Part shown: piece by piece, positions 1 to 5,602 of the stretch
Numbering within the stretch: the stretch's first letter is position 1
Layout of the letters: each line of letters opens with the position of its first letter
Position numbers and translations under genes: made by a program
Source: SIG587 sp045531585
GTDB lineage: Bacteria; Bacillota; Clostridia; Oscillospirales; Acutalibacteraceae
Direction of reading: 5' to 3'
Assembly (NCBI GenBank): GCA_045531585.1
Contig: JAZSEH010000042.1
Location: forward strand, 1 to 22,814
DNA length: 22,814 nucleotides
Notes under the pieces: generated by a model
Database searches by the model: none
The model's input: only the letters and a program-made list of their open reading frames with translations
Told to the model about the DNA's origin: nothing

Positions 1-846
1 CGTGATGTGGTAATCAACCCCGCGTATGTAAAAGCCGATTATCAGCTTTATGAGTTTTTTAAAGCGCAAGGCACAAACATTGTTAACCCACCGCAAGACT
101 TTATCGGTATAAACGGAGCGTATCTTTATTCGGGCGATAATCTTAAGCGAAAAACCATATCCTTAGTAGGTCACACATTGGTTTTGGCTCCCCACGAGGG
201 GCTCGTTGATTCGGCAACATGGATTAAATGCCGTTCCAAGTGCTTAAACAATCAAAGTGTTGCTCGTCCCATTAAGGCAAAAGCAACCTGGCTTGCGGGT
301 AAAATCAAATGTGCAAACTGCGGATATGCTTTAACCGCTAAGATTTATAAGTGCAAAACTAAGTCCGACAACCGTTATTATCTCTGCACAAACAAATATC
401 ACGCCGGTGGATGTCATTTTGGCTCACTGGATGCTGATGTTGTAGATGATATTGTATTCAAAGAAATGCAGAAAAAATTAGCGGAGTTTCAGACACTGTC
501 AAAGAAACAGCAGGATGGCTGTAACCTGCAAGTTGTAAAACTTAAAACACGCATAGAAGAGATTGACAAAGAAATATCCTCTTTGCTCGAAAAAATTTCC
601 GCGGCAAATGATACGGTAATGCAGTACATAAATAACCGCATTTCTGAACTTGACGCTGAAAAGAAAGAACTTGACGCCGAGATTGTTTCATTAGAGAGAA
701 ACCGCACAAATGATGTGGGTGAAATCAGCGGATATTTTGAGCATTGGGATGAACTGTCGGTGAGCGACAAAATCACGGTGGTTGACTGCCTGATAGAGCG
801 CATAACCGCCTCAAAAGAAAGCATTGAAATCAAGTGGAAAATATAA
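1..846 (+). CDS. Large serine recombinase, C-terminal part (5' end outside window)
   Basis: This is the C-terminal part of a site-specific DNA integrase/transposon recombinase. The frame is open to base 1, so the apparent GTG start at 7 is only the first possible start and the N-terminal resolvase domain with the catalytic serine lies outside the window. Numbering from that GTG, residues 1-60 resemble the end of the recombinase domain (NPAYVKADYQLYEFF). Residues 102-136 form a zinc ribbon with Cys102, Cys105, Cys127 and Cys136. Residues of about 155-235 are rich in Glu, Lys and Leu and look like the coiled coil these enzymes use for synapsis control. Large serine recombinases integrate or excise phages and conjugative elements, so the DNA to the left is probably mobile. 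The gene ends at TAA and a strong hairpin follows 150 nt later. Family assignment is secure; the element type is unknown. Confidence 0.88.
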   Translation, partial: RDVVINPAYVKADYQLYEFFKAQGTNIVNPPQDFIGINGAYLYSGDNLKRKTISLVGHTLVLAPHEGLVDSATWIKCRSKCLNNQSVARPIKAKATWLAGKIKCANCGYALTAKIYKCKTKSDNRYYLCTNKYHAGGCHFGSLDADVVDDIVFKEMQKKLAEFQTLSKKQQDGCNLQVVKLKTRIEEIDKEISSLLEKISAANDTVMQYINNRISELDAEKKELDAEIVSLERNRTNDVGEISGYFEHWDELSVSDKITVVDCLIERITASKESIEIKWKI

Positions 847-1193
847 AATAAAAGACGTCGCAAAAGCATTTCACCATTGTTGTTCAGGTGAAGGCTTGAG
901 AATTGCAACCGATAAGTTGAATTCTAAAAACTTTTATGCTTGTAATCCTTCCTTTGATAAAATTTGTGGAAAATAGTATCCCATAAATCGTCTCAGGCAC
1001 AGCTCGCCGTTTTGAGCTGTGCCTGAGTGTTTTATCAAATGCGGGTAATAATTCCCCTGCGTGTTTCTGTTTAAGGCCTTATTTCGGGCGATTGTCCGAA
1101 AATAAACATATGCACTTGTTCTCGCATTTGGTATGATAAAAGTATACAGTATGAATATTATCAAATTTAAACGTTAATTTTAACATTTTATAA
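847..1193. other. Gene-poor spacer between recombinase and tRNA-Pro
   Basis: I see no supported gene here. A 76-codon minus-strand frame (934-1164) starts at TTG, lacks a ribosome binding site and runs through a hairpin, so it is not called. The stretch contains a weak 6-bp hairpin near 869-891 (TTCACC/GGTGAA) and the strong hairpin at 992-1027. It probably includes the end of the mobile element carrying the recombinase, but no attachment core can be identified without the other end. Confidence 0.5.
992..1036 (+). terminator. Strong hairpin, probable terminator of the recombinase transcript
   Basis: CTCAGGCACAGCTC (992-1005) pairs perfectly with GAGCTGTGCCTGAG (1014-1027) around the 8-nt loop GCCGTTTT. 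TGTTTTAT follows on the plus strand. The 14-bp GC-rich stem with a short T run suits a Rho-independent terminator for rightward transcription. The T run is modest, so it could instead be a structural element of the mobile DNA. Confidence 0.6.
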
Positions 1194-1232
1194 ATTAAAA
1201 AAATAAAAGCAAGTCAATAATGACTTGCTTTT
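1194..1232 (-). terminator. Rho-independent terminator of tRNA-Pro
   Basis: A perfect 12-bp stem (1205-1216 with 1221-1232, AAAAGCAAGTCA/TGACTTGCTTTT) closes on a 4-nt loop. Read on the minus strand, it is followed by an almost pure T run (complement of 1194-1204). It begins 3 nt beyond the CCA end of the tRNA gene. Confidence 0.9.
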
Positions 1233-1234
1233 AT

Positions 1235-1311
1235 TGGTCCGAGTGACTGGAGTCGAACCAGCGGCCTCTTGAACCCCATTCAAGCGCTCTACCAAACTGA
1301 GCCACACCCGG
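1235..1311 (-). tRNA. tRNA-Pro, anticodon GGG
   Basis: The minus strand folds into a full 77-nt cloverleaf. The acceptor stem is CCGGGTG/CACTCGG with discriminator A and an encoded CCA at 1235-1237. The anticodon stem CTTGA/TCAAG encloses the loop ATGGGGT, so positions 34-36 read GGG (proline, CCC and CCU codons). The T arm is CTGG-TTCGACT-CCAG. The gene has its own promoter and terminator, so it is transcribed alone. tRNA genes often serve as integration sites, but no duplicated 3' end is visible beside the nearby recombinase. Confidence 0.96.
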
Positions 1312-1341
1312 ATATATTAGCCATTTAACGGCAACAATGGT

Positions 1342-1370
1342 ATTCTACCACTATTGAAAGAAAAAATCAA
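1342..1370 (-). promoter_or_regulatory. Promoter of tRNA-Pro
   Basis: The minus strand carries TTGATT (complement of 1365-1370), a 17-nt spacer and TAGAAT (complement of 1342-1347). This is a good vegetative sigma-70/SigA match about 30 nt before the mature tRNA 5' end. Confidence 0.7.
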
Positions 1371-1383
1371 GAGAAATTTTCAA

Positions 1384-1425
1384 AAAAAATAAAATAATTT
1401 AAAGCCGTTCTTTACGAACGGCTTT
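1384..1425 (-). terminator. Terminator of the HPr gene
   Basis: AAAGCCGTTC (1401-1410) pairs perfectly with GAACGGCTTT (1416-1425) around a 5-nt loop. On the minus strand an AT-rich run ending in eight T residues follows (complement of 1382-1400). It lies 13 nt after the stop codon of the HPr gene. Confidence 0.85.
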
Positions 1426-1438
1426 AAACAAGAAATAA

Positions 1439-1702
1439 CTAATCGTTAAAGCCGGATTCAACAAGCTGAATAAGACCTTCTACTGCTTCCTTCTCGTCAG
1501 AACCGTCAGCAATAATCTTAATTGCAGAACCGCCGATTATACCAAGAGAAAGGACACCTAAAAGACTTTTAGCGTTTACACGACGCTCATTCTTTTCAAC
1601 CCAAATGGAAGATTTAAACTCATTCGCCTTTTGAATGAAAAAGGTTGCAGGGCGAGCATGAAGACCTACCTGATTCTGGATAACAACATCTTTAACGCAC
1701 AT
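1439..1702 (-). CDS. ptsH: HPr-family phosphocarrier protein
   Basis: The 87-residue length matches HPr, the small cytoplasmic protein that takes phosphate from PEP via Enzyme I and passes it to sugar-specific EIIA domains of the PTS. The active-site motif GLHARPA places the phosphoryl-accepting His at residue 15. NAKSLLGVLSLG places the HPr-kinase site Ser at residue 46, as in Firmicutes where HPr-Ser-P works with CcpA in catabolite repression. Keeping His15 argues against the His-less paralogue Crh. The ATG start has an AAGGAG site 8 nt upstream. The gene is monocistronic, with a promoter at 1781-1808 and its own terminator. Enzyme I (ptsI) is not adjacent, a common arrangement in Clostridia. 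The position just after trmD, where rplS is often found, is unusual. Confidence 0.92.
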   Translation of the reverse strand: MCVKDVVIQNQVGLHARPATFFIQKANEFKSSIWVEKNERRVNAKSLLGVLSLGIIGGSAIKIIADGSDEKEAVEGLIQLVESGFND

Positions 1703-1780
1703 GAAAATAACTCCTTATCATATAATGGATATACAACTTTAAGCCTACTGATAAATTTTGAGAATTTATTTACCAAATAT

Positions 1781-1808
1781 ATTATATCACATAACTTTTT
1801 TTCGTCAA
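1781..1808 (-). promoter_or_regulatory. Promoter of ptsH
   Basis: The minus strand reads TTGACG (complement of 1803-1808), a 16-nt spacer and a perfect TATAAT (complement of 1781-1786). The leader would be about 70 nt. The -35 box begins right after the T run of the upstream trmD terminator, so the two signals are packed back to back. Confidence 0.8.
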
Positions 1809-1858
1809 TTAAAAAACTTCAAGTTTTCGTATTTTGCCAAACAATGACTTTTTGAAGT
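1809..1858 (-). terminator. Probable terminator after trmD
   Basis: On the minus strand ACTTCAA (complement of 1852-1858) pairs with TTGAAGT (complement of 1816-1822), followed by a T run (complement of 1811-1815). The loop of about 29 nt is long and the stem is short, so this is less certain than the other terminators. Its place, between the trmD stop and the ptsH promoter, fits. Confidence 0.5.
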
Positions 1859-1910
1859 GTCGCCTTTTGTCTATTTCGCAATATACATTTGGTAAAAAAT
1901 AGAATGTTTT

Positions 1911-2657
1911 TTAGCCCTGTGATTTATTTTCAAGCTCGTTTAAATACCTTGCCTGTTCTTTTGATAAATGCTCCCTATCTATTATATCCGGTCTTTTATT
2001 AAATGTTTCCTCAATGCTTTTTTCACATCTCCACTTATTTATCTGTGCATGATTACCCGAAAGAAGCACCTCGGGAACAGGCATATCCTGCCACACGGCA
2101 GGTCTTGTATACTGTGGAAATTCAAGGGTGCCTGCAAAATGACTTTCTTCCTCAAAACAAATATCATCAGAAAGAACACCCGGAAGCATTCTGCAAACTG
2201 CATCTGCAACAACAAGGGCAGGAAGCTCGCCACCTGTAAGCACGTAATCCCCTATAGATATTTCTTCGTCAACAATTTTTTCTATTACGCGTTGATCAAT
2301 GCCTTCGTAATGACCGCATAATAGCACAATATGTTCTTTTTGTGAAAGCTCAACAGCCTTTTTTTGGTTAAAAGTTTTTCCCTTAGGTGACATATAAATT
2401 AAGTGGGGCTTGTCTTCTTTTTCGGGGTCATACAATGAATTAAAGCAATCGTATATTGGCTGAGCGCTCATTATCATTCCCATACCGCCGCCGTAAGGTG
2501 CATCATCTACCTTATTGTGTTTGTTACCTGCAAAATCTCGAATGTTTGTGCAGTGAATTTCAACCTTTTCGGCCTTAATTGCTCTACCTATGATGCTCTC
2601 ACTAACGACCCGTTCGCACATTTCGGGAAAAAGTGTCATTATATCAATCTTCATCAT
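1911..2657 (-). CDS. trmD: tRNA (guanine-N1-)-methyltransferase TrmD
   Basis: TrmD methylates N1 of G37 next to the anticodon, using S-adenosylmethionine, to prevent +1 frameshifting. It is a SPOUT-family trefoil-knot enzyme acting as a dimer. Counting from a possible TTG at 2660, motifs in order are YGGGMGM (56-62), GHYEGID (116-122), the knot segment ISIGDYVLTGGELP (134-147) and LEFPQYTRP (179-187). The length of 248 residues is normal. Two ATG codons (2657, 2654) follow the TTG; the first has AAGGGGA 6 nt upstream and is preferred. The start overlaps the end of rimM by 14 nt, the usual rimM-trmD translational coupling. It is the last gene of the operon, with no rplS after it. Confidence 0.95.
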   Translation of the reverse strand: MMKIDIMTLFPEMCERVVSESIIGRAIKAEKVEIHCTNIRDFAGNKHNKVDDAPYGGGMGMIMSAQPIYDCFNSLYDPEKEDKPHLIYMSPKGKTFNQKKAVELSQKEHIVLLCGHYEGIDQRVIEKIVDEEISIGDYVLTGGELPALVVADAVCRMLPGVLSDDICFEEESHFAGTLEFPQYTRPAVWQDMPVPEVLLSGNHAQINKWRCEKSIEETFNKRPDIIDREHLSKEQARYLNELENKSQG

Positions 2658-3159
2658 CAAAAATCCCCTTTAAAGGACGTATAAACACACTTTCCTCATC
2701 TACTGCTACCCTTATAACTACATCGTCAATTACAGGAATAAGGAATTCCTTACCATCCTTTTCAATATGCCATACGTCGTTGGAGCCTGTTTTTGAAACG
2801 TCGGTTATTACACCTAGCGGTTCTTTATTATCTGCGTGAAAAACCTTGCAATCTATAAGATCCTCAATAAGGTAGGTGCCCTCATCAAGATTTAATTGTT
2901 CGCGGTTGACGTAGATAATTTTATTTCTTAGCGCTTCAGCTTCCTCAATGGTATCAATGCCCTTTATTTTCATTATAACTACGTTTCCATGAGGAGAGGA
3001 GCTGCTGACGCAAAGCATATTCTCACCGTTTTTATCTAAGTAAAGCTTTTTGAAATTGCAAAAAACCTCATTTGAATCACACCAGGATTGAACACGAAGC
3101 ATTCCGCGTACACCGTGTGTTCCTGAGATTTTTCCCGCTTCTAAAAACTGTTTTTTCAT
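2644..3159 (-). CDS. rimM: 16S rRNA processing/ribosome maturation factor RimM
   Basis: RimM binds ribosomal protein S19 in the 30S head and aids late 16S rRNA maturation. The 171-residue product has the N-terminal RimM beta-barrel (about 1-85, opening with GKISGTHGVRGMLRV) and the C-terminal PRC-barrel (about 92-165, with YLIEDLIDCKVF and FLIPVIDDVV). The start is ATG preceded by AAAGGTGAG. It lies between khpA and trmD as in Bacillus subtilis, where rimM and trmD are neighbours. A hairpin at 3187-3218 separates it from khpA and may set its expression relative to the upstream genes. Identity is secure. Confidence 0.93.
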   Translation of the reverse strand: MKKQFLEAGKISGTHGVRGMLRVQSWCDSNEVFCNFKKLYLDKNGENMLCVSSSSPHGNVVIMKIKGIDTIEEAEALRNKIIYVNREQLNLDEGTYLIEDLIDCKVFHADNKEPLGVITDVSKTGSNDVWHIEKDGKEFLIPVIDDVVIRVAVDEESVFIRPLKGIFDDED

Positions 3160-3186
3160 AACTCACCTTTAATATCTTTTTAGTAA

Positions 3187-3218
3187 TAATGGGGCTGTCT
3201 ATCAGGACAACCCCATTA
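3187..3218 (-). promoter_or_regulatory. Intercistronic hairpin between khpA and rimM
   Basis: TAATGGGG-C-TGTC (3187-3199) pairs with GACA-A-CCCCATTA (3206-3218) around a 6-nt loop, a 13-position stem with one C/A mismatch. The minus strand downstream lacks a real T run, so a simple terminator is unlikely. An mRNA-processing or stability element, or a partial attenuator, is more plausible. Confidence 0.5.
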
Positions 3219-3226
3219 AACTTGAA

Positions 3227-3460
3227 TTAGTCAATCTCAACCGCAATCTTCTGGTTGTTGCGGTTAGCAGCGGCACGCATTACGGTACGGATTGCCTTAG
3301 CAATTCTACCCTGCTTGCCAATAACTCTACCCATATCGTCATCAGCAACGTGGAGGTGGTATACAACAACGCCTTCCTCGTTGGGCTCGTCTACGGTAGC
3401 GGTTACCTCTTCCGGCTTTTCAACAAGACCGGAAGCAATAGCTATTAAAAGTTCTTGCAT
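3227..3460 (-). CDS. khpA: KH-domain RNA-binding protein KhpA (YlqC)
   Basis: This 77-residue protein is a single KH domain. The RNA-binding GxxG loop is seen as GKQG (48-51) inside GRVIGKQGRIAKAIRTVMRA, and the product ends in a basic helix and a short strand (KIAVEID). In Gram-positive bacteria KhpA forms a heterodimer with KhpB (EloR/Jag) and is linked to RNA binding and control of cell elongation. Here it lies between rpsP and rimM, as ylqC does in Bacillus subtilis. It starts at ATG 15 nt after the rpsP stop and is followed by the hairpin at 3187-3218. No other gene is inserted before rimM (ylqD is absent). Confidence 0.93.
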   Translation of the reverse strand: MQELLIAIASGLVEKPEEVTATVDEPNEEGVVVYHLHVADDDMGRVIGKQGRIAKAIRTVMRAAANRNNQKIAVEID

Positions 3461-3475
3461 AATTGTACCCTCCGA

Positions 3476-3718
3476 TTAAAGAATACCGTTCTTCTTAAGC
3501 AGAGCCTTAACGGTATCGGTCGGCTGTGCGCCGTTTGCTATCCAGGTCTTTGCCTTGTCGCCATCAATCTTAACCTCAGCCGGATCGGTATTGGGGTTAA
3601 AATAACCTATTTCCTCAATGAAGCGTCCGTCACGGGGGAAACGAGAATCAGCAACAACTACACGATAAAAAGGAGCCTTTTTAGCACCCATACGACGAAG
3701 TCTGATTTTAACTGCCAT
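3476..3718 (-). CDS. rpsP: 30S ribosomal protein S16
   Basis: The 80-residue product has the standard S16 opening MAVKIRLRRMGAKKAPFYRVVVADSRFPRDGRFIEEIGYFN (shown here in part as AVKIRLRRMGAKKAPFYRVV) and normal length. S16 is a primary binder of 16S rRNA needed for 30S assembly. The ATG start follows GGGAGGTG, the strongest ribosome binding site in the operon, as expected for a ribosomal protein. The 57-nt gap after ffh contains an AT-rich hairpin that may partly uncouple it from ffh. Confidence 0.97.
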   Translation of the reverse strand: MAVKIRLRRMGAKKAPFYRVVVADSRFPRDGRFIEEIGYFNPNTDPAEVKIDGDKAKTWIANGAQPTDTVKALLKKNGIL

Positions 3719-3754
3719 TTACTTACACCTCCCAAATAGCATATTTATTTATAA

Positions 3755-3777
3755 AAAGAGAAATTTTAGCTCTCTTT
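3755..3777 (-). terminator. Weak hairpin between ffh and rpsP
   Basis: AAAGAGA (3755-3761) pairs with TCTCTTT (3771-3777) around a 9-nt loop, overlapping the ffh stop codon. On the minus strand TTTATAAATAAAT follows. It looks like a leaky terminator or an mRNA end-protecting structure. No clear separate rpsP promoter was found. Confidence 0.35.
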
Positions 3778-5119
3778 AAAAATTGAATCCACCGGGCATT
3801 TTCATCATTCCCGGAATTTTGCGTTTTCCGTTTTTGCCGGAAAACTGTTTGAACATTTTTTTCATCTGTTCATATTGGCGAAGAAGCTTATTTACCTCTT
3901 CAACACTCATACCGCTTCCTGCGGCGATTCTACGTTTCCGTGATGCATTTATAAGGTCAGGCTTTGCGCGTTCAGCATTGGTCATTGATTTAATAATGGC
4001 CTCAACCCTTAGGAGTTGTCTATCATCAATATCCGCGTCCTTGATTTGTCTTTCCATACCCGGTAGCATCGAAAGAACGCTTTTAATGCTACCCATTTTC
4101 TTTATTTGTTGGAACTGATCAAGAAGATCGTTCATATCAAATTTGTTTTGTTGTAATCTCTTGGCGGTTTCTTCGGCCTTTTTTTCATCAATTTCGTTTT
4201 CAACACGCTCAATAAGAGAAAGCATATCACCCATCCCGAGAATTCTTGAGGCCATTCGGTCAGGGTGGAATTCATCAAGCTCATCAAGCTTTTCGCCAAC
4301 ACCTGTGAACATTATGGGCTTACCTGTTACCGCTCGAATAGACAGTGCAGCACCGCCACGTGTATCACCGTCAAGCTTAGTAAGAATTATTCCGTCAATC
4401 TCAAGAATATCGTTAAAGGCTTTGGCGATATTAACTGCATCCTGACCCACCATTGAGTCAACAACAAGCAAAATATTGTTTACTTCTACTGTTTGGGTTA
4501 TTCTTTTTAGTTCATCCATAAGCTCGGTATCAATGTGAAGACGACCGGCTGTATCAAGAATAACAAAATCGTTACCGTAATCCCGTGCGAGCTTGATTGC
4601 CTCAGCAGCAATCTTTTCGGGGGCAATGGTTCCCTTTTCAAATACGGGAACGCCAACTGCTTCACCAACAACCTTTAACTGCTCTATAGCAGCAGGACGG
4701 TATATGTCGCAAGCAACAAGCATAGGTCTGTGACCTTGTCCTTTCAAGAAACGGGCAAGCTTGGCTGAATGCGTAGTTTTACCGGAGCCCTGTAAGCCGC
4801 ACATCATAATAACTGTAGGTATTTTTGATGCGGTTTTAAGGCGCGCCTGCTCACTTCCCATAAGAGCTGTAAGCTCATCACGTACAATCTTTACAACCAT
4901 TTGGGGAGCGGTAAGGCTTTCCATTACGTTTGCGCCAATACATTTCTCTGAAACAGTATTAGTAAAATCTTTAGCTACCTTATAGTTAACATCAGCTTCT
5001 AAAAGTGCAAGACGCACCTCACGCATAGCCTGCTTAACGTCGTTTTCACTAAGCTTTCCGCGAGAACGCAGCCTTTTAAAAACACTATTAAGTTTATCGC
5101 TTAAACTATCAAAAGCCAC
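3776..5119 (-). CDS. ffh: Signal recognition particle protein Ffh (SRP54)
   Basis: Ffh is the GTPase subunit of the signal recognition particle. It binds 4.5S/6S SRP RNA and signal sequences of nascent membrane proteins and docks with FtsY. Order of parts: N domain helices (1-85), P-loop GLQGSGKTT (108-116), the DTAGRLH and TKLDGDTRGG motifs of the G domain, then the C-terminal M domain with SVLSMLPGM, the RNA-binding SRKRRIAAGSG segment and a Met-rich end (GMMKMPGG). The length of 447 residues is typical. The start is ATG with AGGAG just upstream, 12 nt after the ylxM stop. The ylxM-ffh pairing is classic in Firmicutes. No SRP RNA gene was found in this window. Confidence 0.97.
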   Translation of the reverse strand: MAFDSLSDKLNSVFKRLRSRGKLSENDVKQAMREVRLALLEADVNYKVAKDFTNTVSEKCIGANVMESLTAPQMVVKIVRDELTALMGSEQARLKTASKIPTVIMMCGLQGSGKTTHSAKLARFLKGQGHRPMLVACDIYRPAAIEQLKVVGEAVGVPVFEKGTIAPEKIAAEAIKLARDYGNDFVILDTAGRLHIDTELMDELKRITQTVEVNNILLVVDSMVGQDAVNIAKAFNDILEIDGIILTKLDGDTRGGAALSIRAVTGKPIMFTGVGEKLDELDEFHPDRMASRILGMGDMLSLIERVENEIDEKKAEETAKRLQQNKFDMNDLLDQFQQIKKMGSIKSVLSMLPGMERQIKDADIDDRQLLRVEAIIKSMTNAERAKPDLINASRKRRIAAGSGMSVEEVNKLLRQYEQMKKMFKQFSGKNGKRKIPGMMKMPGGFNF

Positions 5120-5131
5120 GTTTTTTCTCCT

Positions 5132-5449
5132 TTACATATCTTCTATAAGGTCAATAAGCTGTTTAAGCTGGGAATTATTTTTTACAACTTCCCTATCAAT
5201 AGCACAAGAATACTTTTTAAGTTTTCCGATTTTTTCAATAAGGGCAAGCTTATTATCGTATTCAATAAGTGACGTTTCACATCGTTTTAATATATCACGA
5301 ACACCCTGACGTGTTATTCCCTCGTTTTCGGAAATTTCCGAAAGAGAAAGGTCATCATAATAATAACACTCCATAATATTACGTTGCTTTTCGCTTAATA
5401 GCATACCATAATTATCAAGCAGGACAGAAACTTTTATTTTATCCGACAT
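5132..5449 (-). CDS. ylxM: YlxM family HTH protein, SRP-associated
   Basis: A 105-residue helix-turn-helix protein of the YlxM/UPF0122 family. Visible features are LLDNYGMLLSEKQRNIMECYYYDDLSLSEIS followed by the HTH helix EGITRQGVRDILKRCE (each seen as one continuous helical unit), then a charged C-terminal helix. YlxM proteins resemble sigma-factor region 4 and are almost always encoded next to ffh or ftsY; in streptococci YlxM modulates SRP RNA/Ffh activity. A longer frame to 5503 exists, but ATG 5449 has an AGGAG site and lies correctly downstream of the promoter at 5492-5520, so it is the start chosen. It is the first gene of the operon. Confidence 0.9.
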   Translation of the reverse strand: MSDKIKVSVLLDNYGMLLSEKQRNIMECYYYDDLSLSEISENEGITRQGVRDILKRCETSLIEYDNKLALIEKIGKLKKYSCAIDREVVKNNSQLKQLIDLIEDM

Positions 5450-5464
5450 AAAAACTCCTCTTCT

Positions 5465-5485
5465 TGTAAAGTAAAAAACTTTACA
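5465..5485 (-). promoter_or_regulatory. Inverted repeat at the transcription start of ylxM
   Basis: TGTAAAGT (5465-5472), 5 nt, ACTTTACA (5478-5485) form a perfect 8-bp inverted repeat. It begins about where transcription from the promoter at 5492-5520 would start. A related partial palindrome TTTACAGTAAA lies at 5530-5540 between the two divergent promoters. It could be an operator or a 5'-end mRNA hairpin. Confidence 0.5.
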
Positions 5486-5491
5486 TTTGGA

Positions 5492-5520
5492 ATTATAACA
5501 CAAATATTTAAGGGTGTCAA
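5492..5520 (-). promoter_or_regulatory. Promoter of the ylxM-ffh-rpsP-khpA-rimM-trmD operon
   Basis: The minus strand carries a perfect TTGACA (complement of 5515-5520), a 17-nt spacer and a perfect TATAAT (complement of 5492-5497). This is a full-consensus vegetative promoter, fitting for essential translation and secretion genes. Confidence 0.92.
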
Positions 5521-5548
5521 GTATTTTTCTTTACAGTAAAATAAATAC

Positions 5549-5577
5549 TTGAAATGAGACAAGGTGTGTATTACAAT
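5549..5577 (+). promoter_or_regulatory. Promoter of the OppA-like lipoprotein gene
   Basis: TTGAAA (5549-5554), 17-nt spacer, TACAAT (5572-5577). It is divergent from the ylxM promoter, with 28 nt between the two -35 boxes. The expected transcript starts about 20 nt before the start codon. Confidence 0.75.
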
Positions 5578-5602
5578 GTATATATAAGTTGAGGTAATTA
5601 AA

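Noticed and set aside
489..908. 139-codon minus-strand frame opposite the recombinase gene
   Set aside because: It lies antisense to the coiled-coil region of the recombinase; its Ser-rich product is typical of a shadow frame.
1087..1120. Possible LexA/SOS-like box (GAAC...GTT) near the recombinase
   Set aside because: The half-sites have the wrong spacing for the Gram-positive consensus.
934..1164. 76-codon minus-strand open frame in the spacer after the recombinase
   Set aside because: It starts at TTG without a ribosome binding site, runs through a perfect 14-bp hairpin and matches no family I recognise.
1235..1311. tRNA-Pro as the integration site of the element carrying the recombinase
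   Set aside because: No duplicated tRNA 3' end is seen between the recombinase and the tRNA, and large serine recombinases usually do not use tRNA genes.
1439..1702. Assignment of the HPr-like protein as Crh
   Set aside because: Crh lacks the active-site His; this protein has GLHARPA with His15.
3783..4456. Several plus-strand frames opposite ffh
   Set aside because: All are antisense shadows of the conserved ffh reading frame and lack ribosome binding sites.
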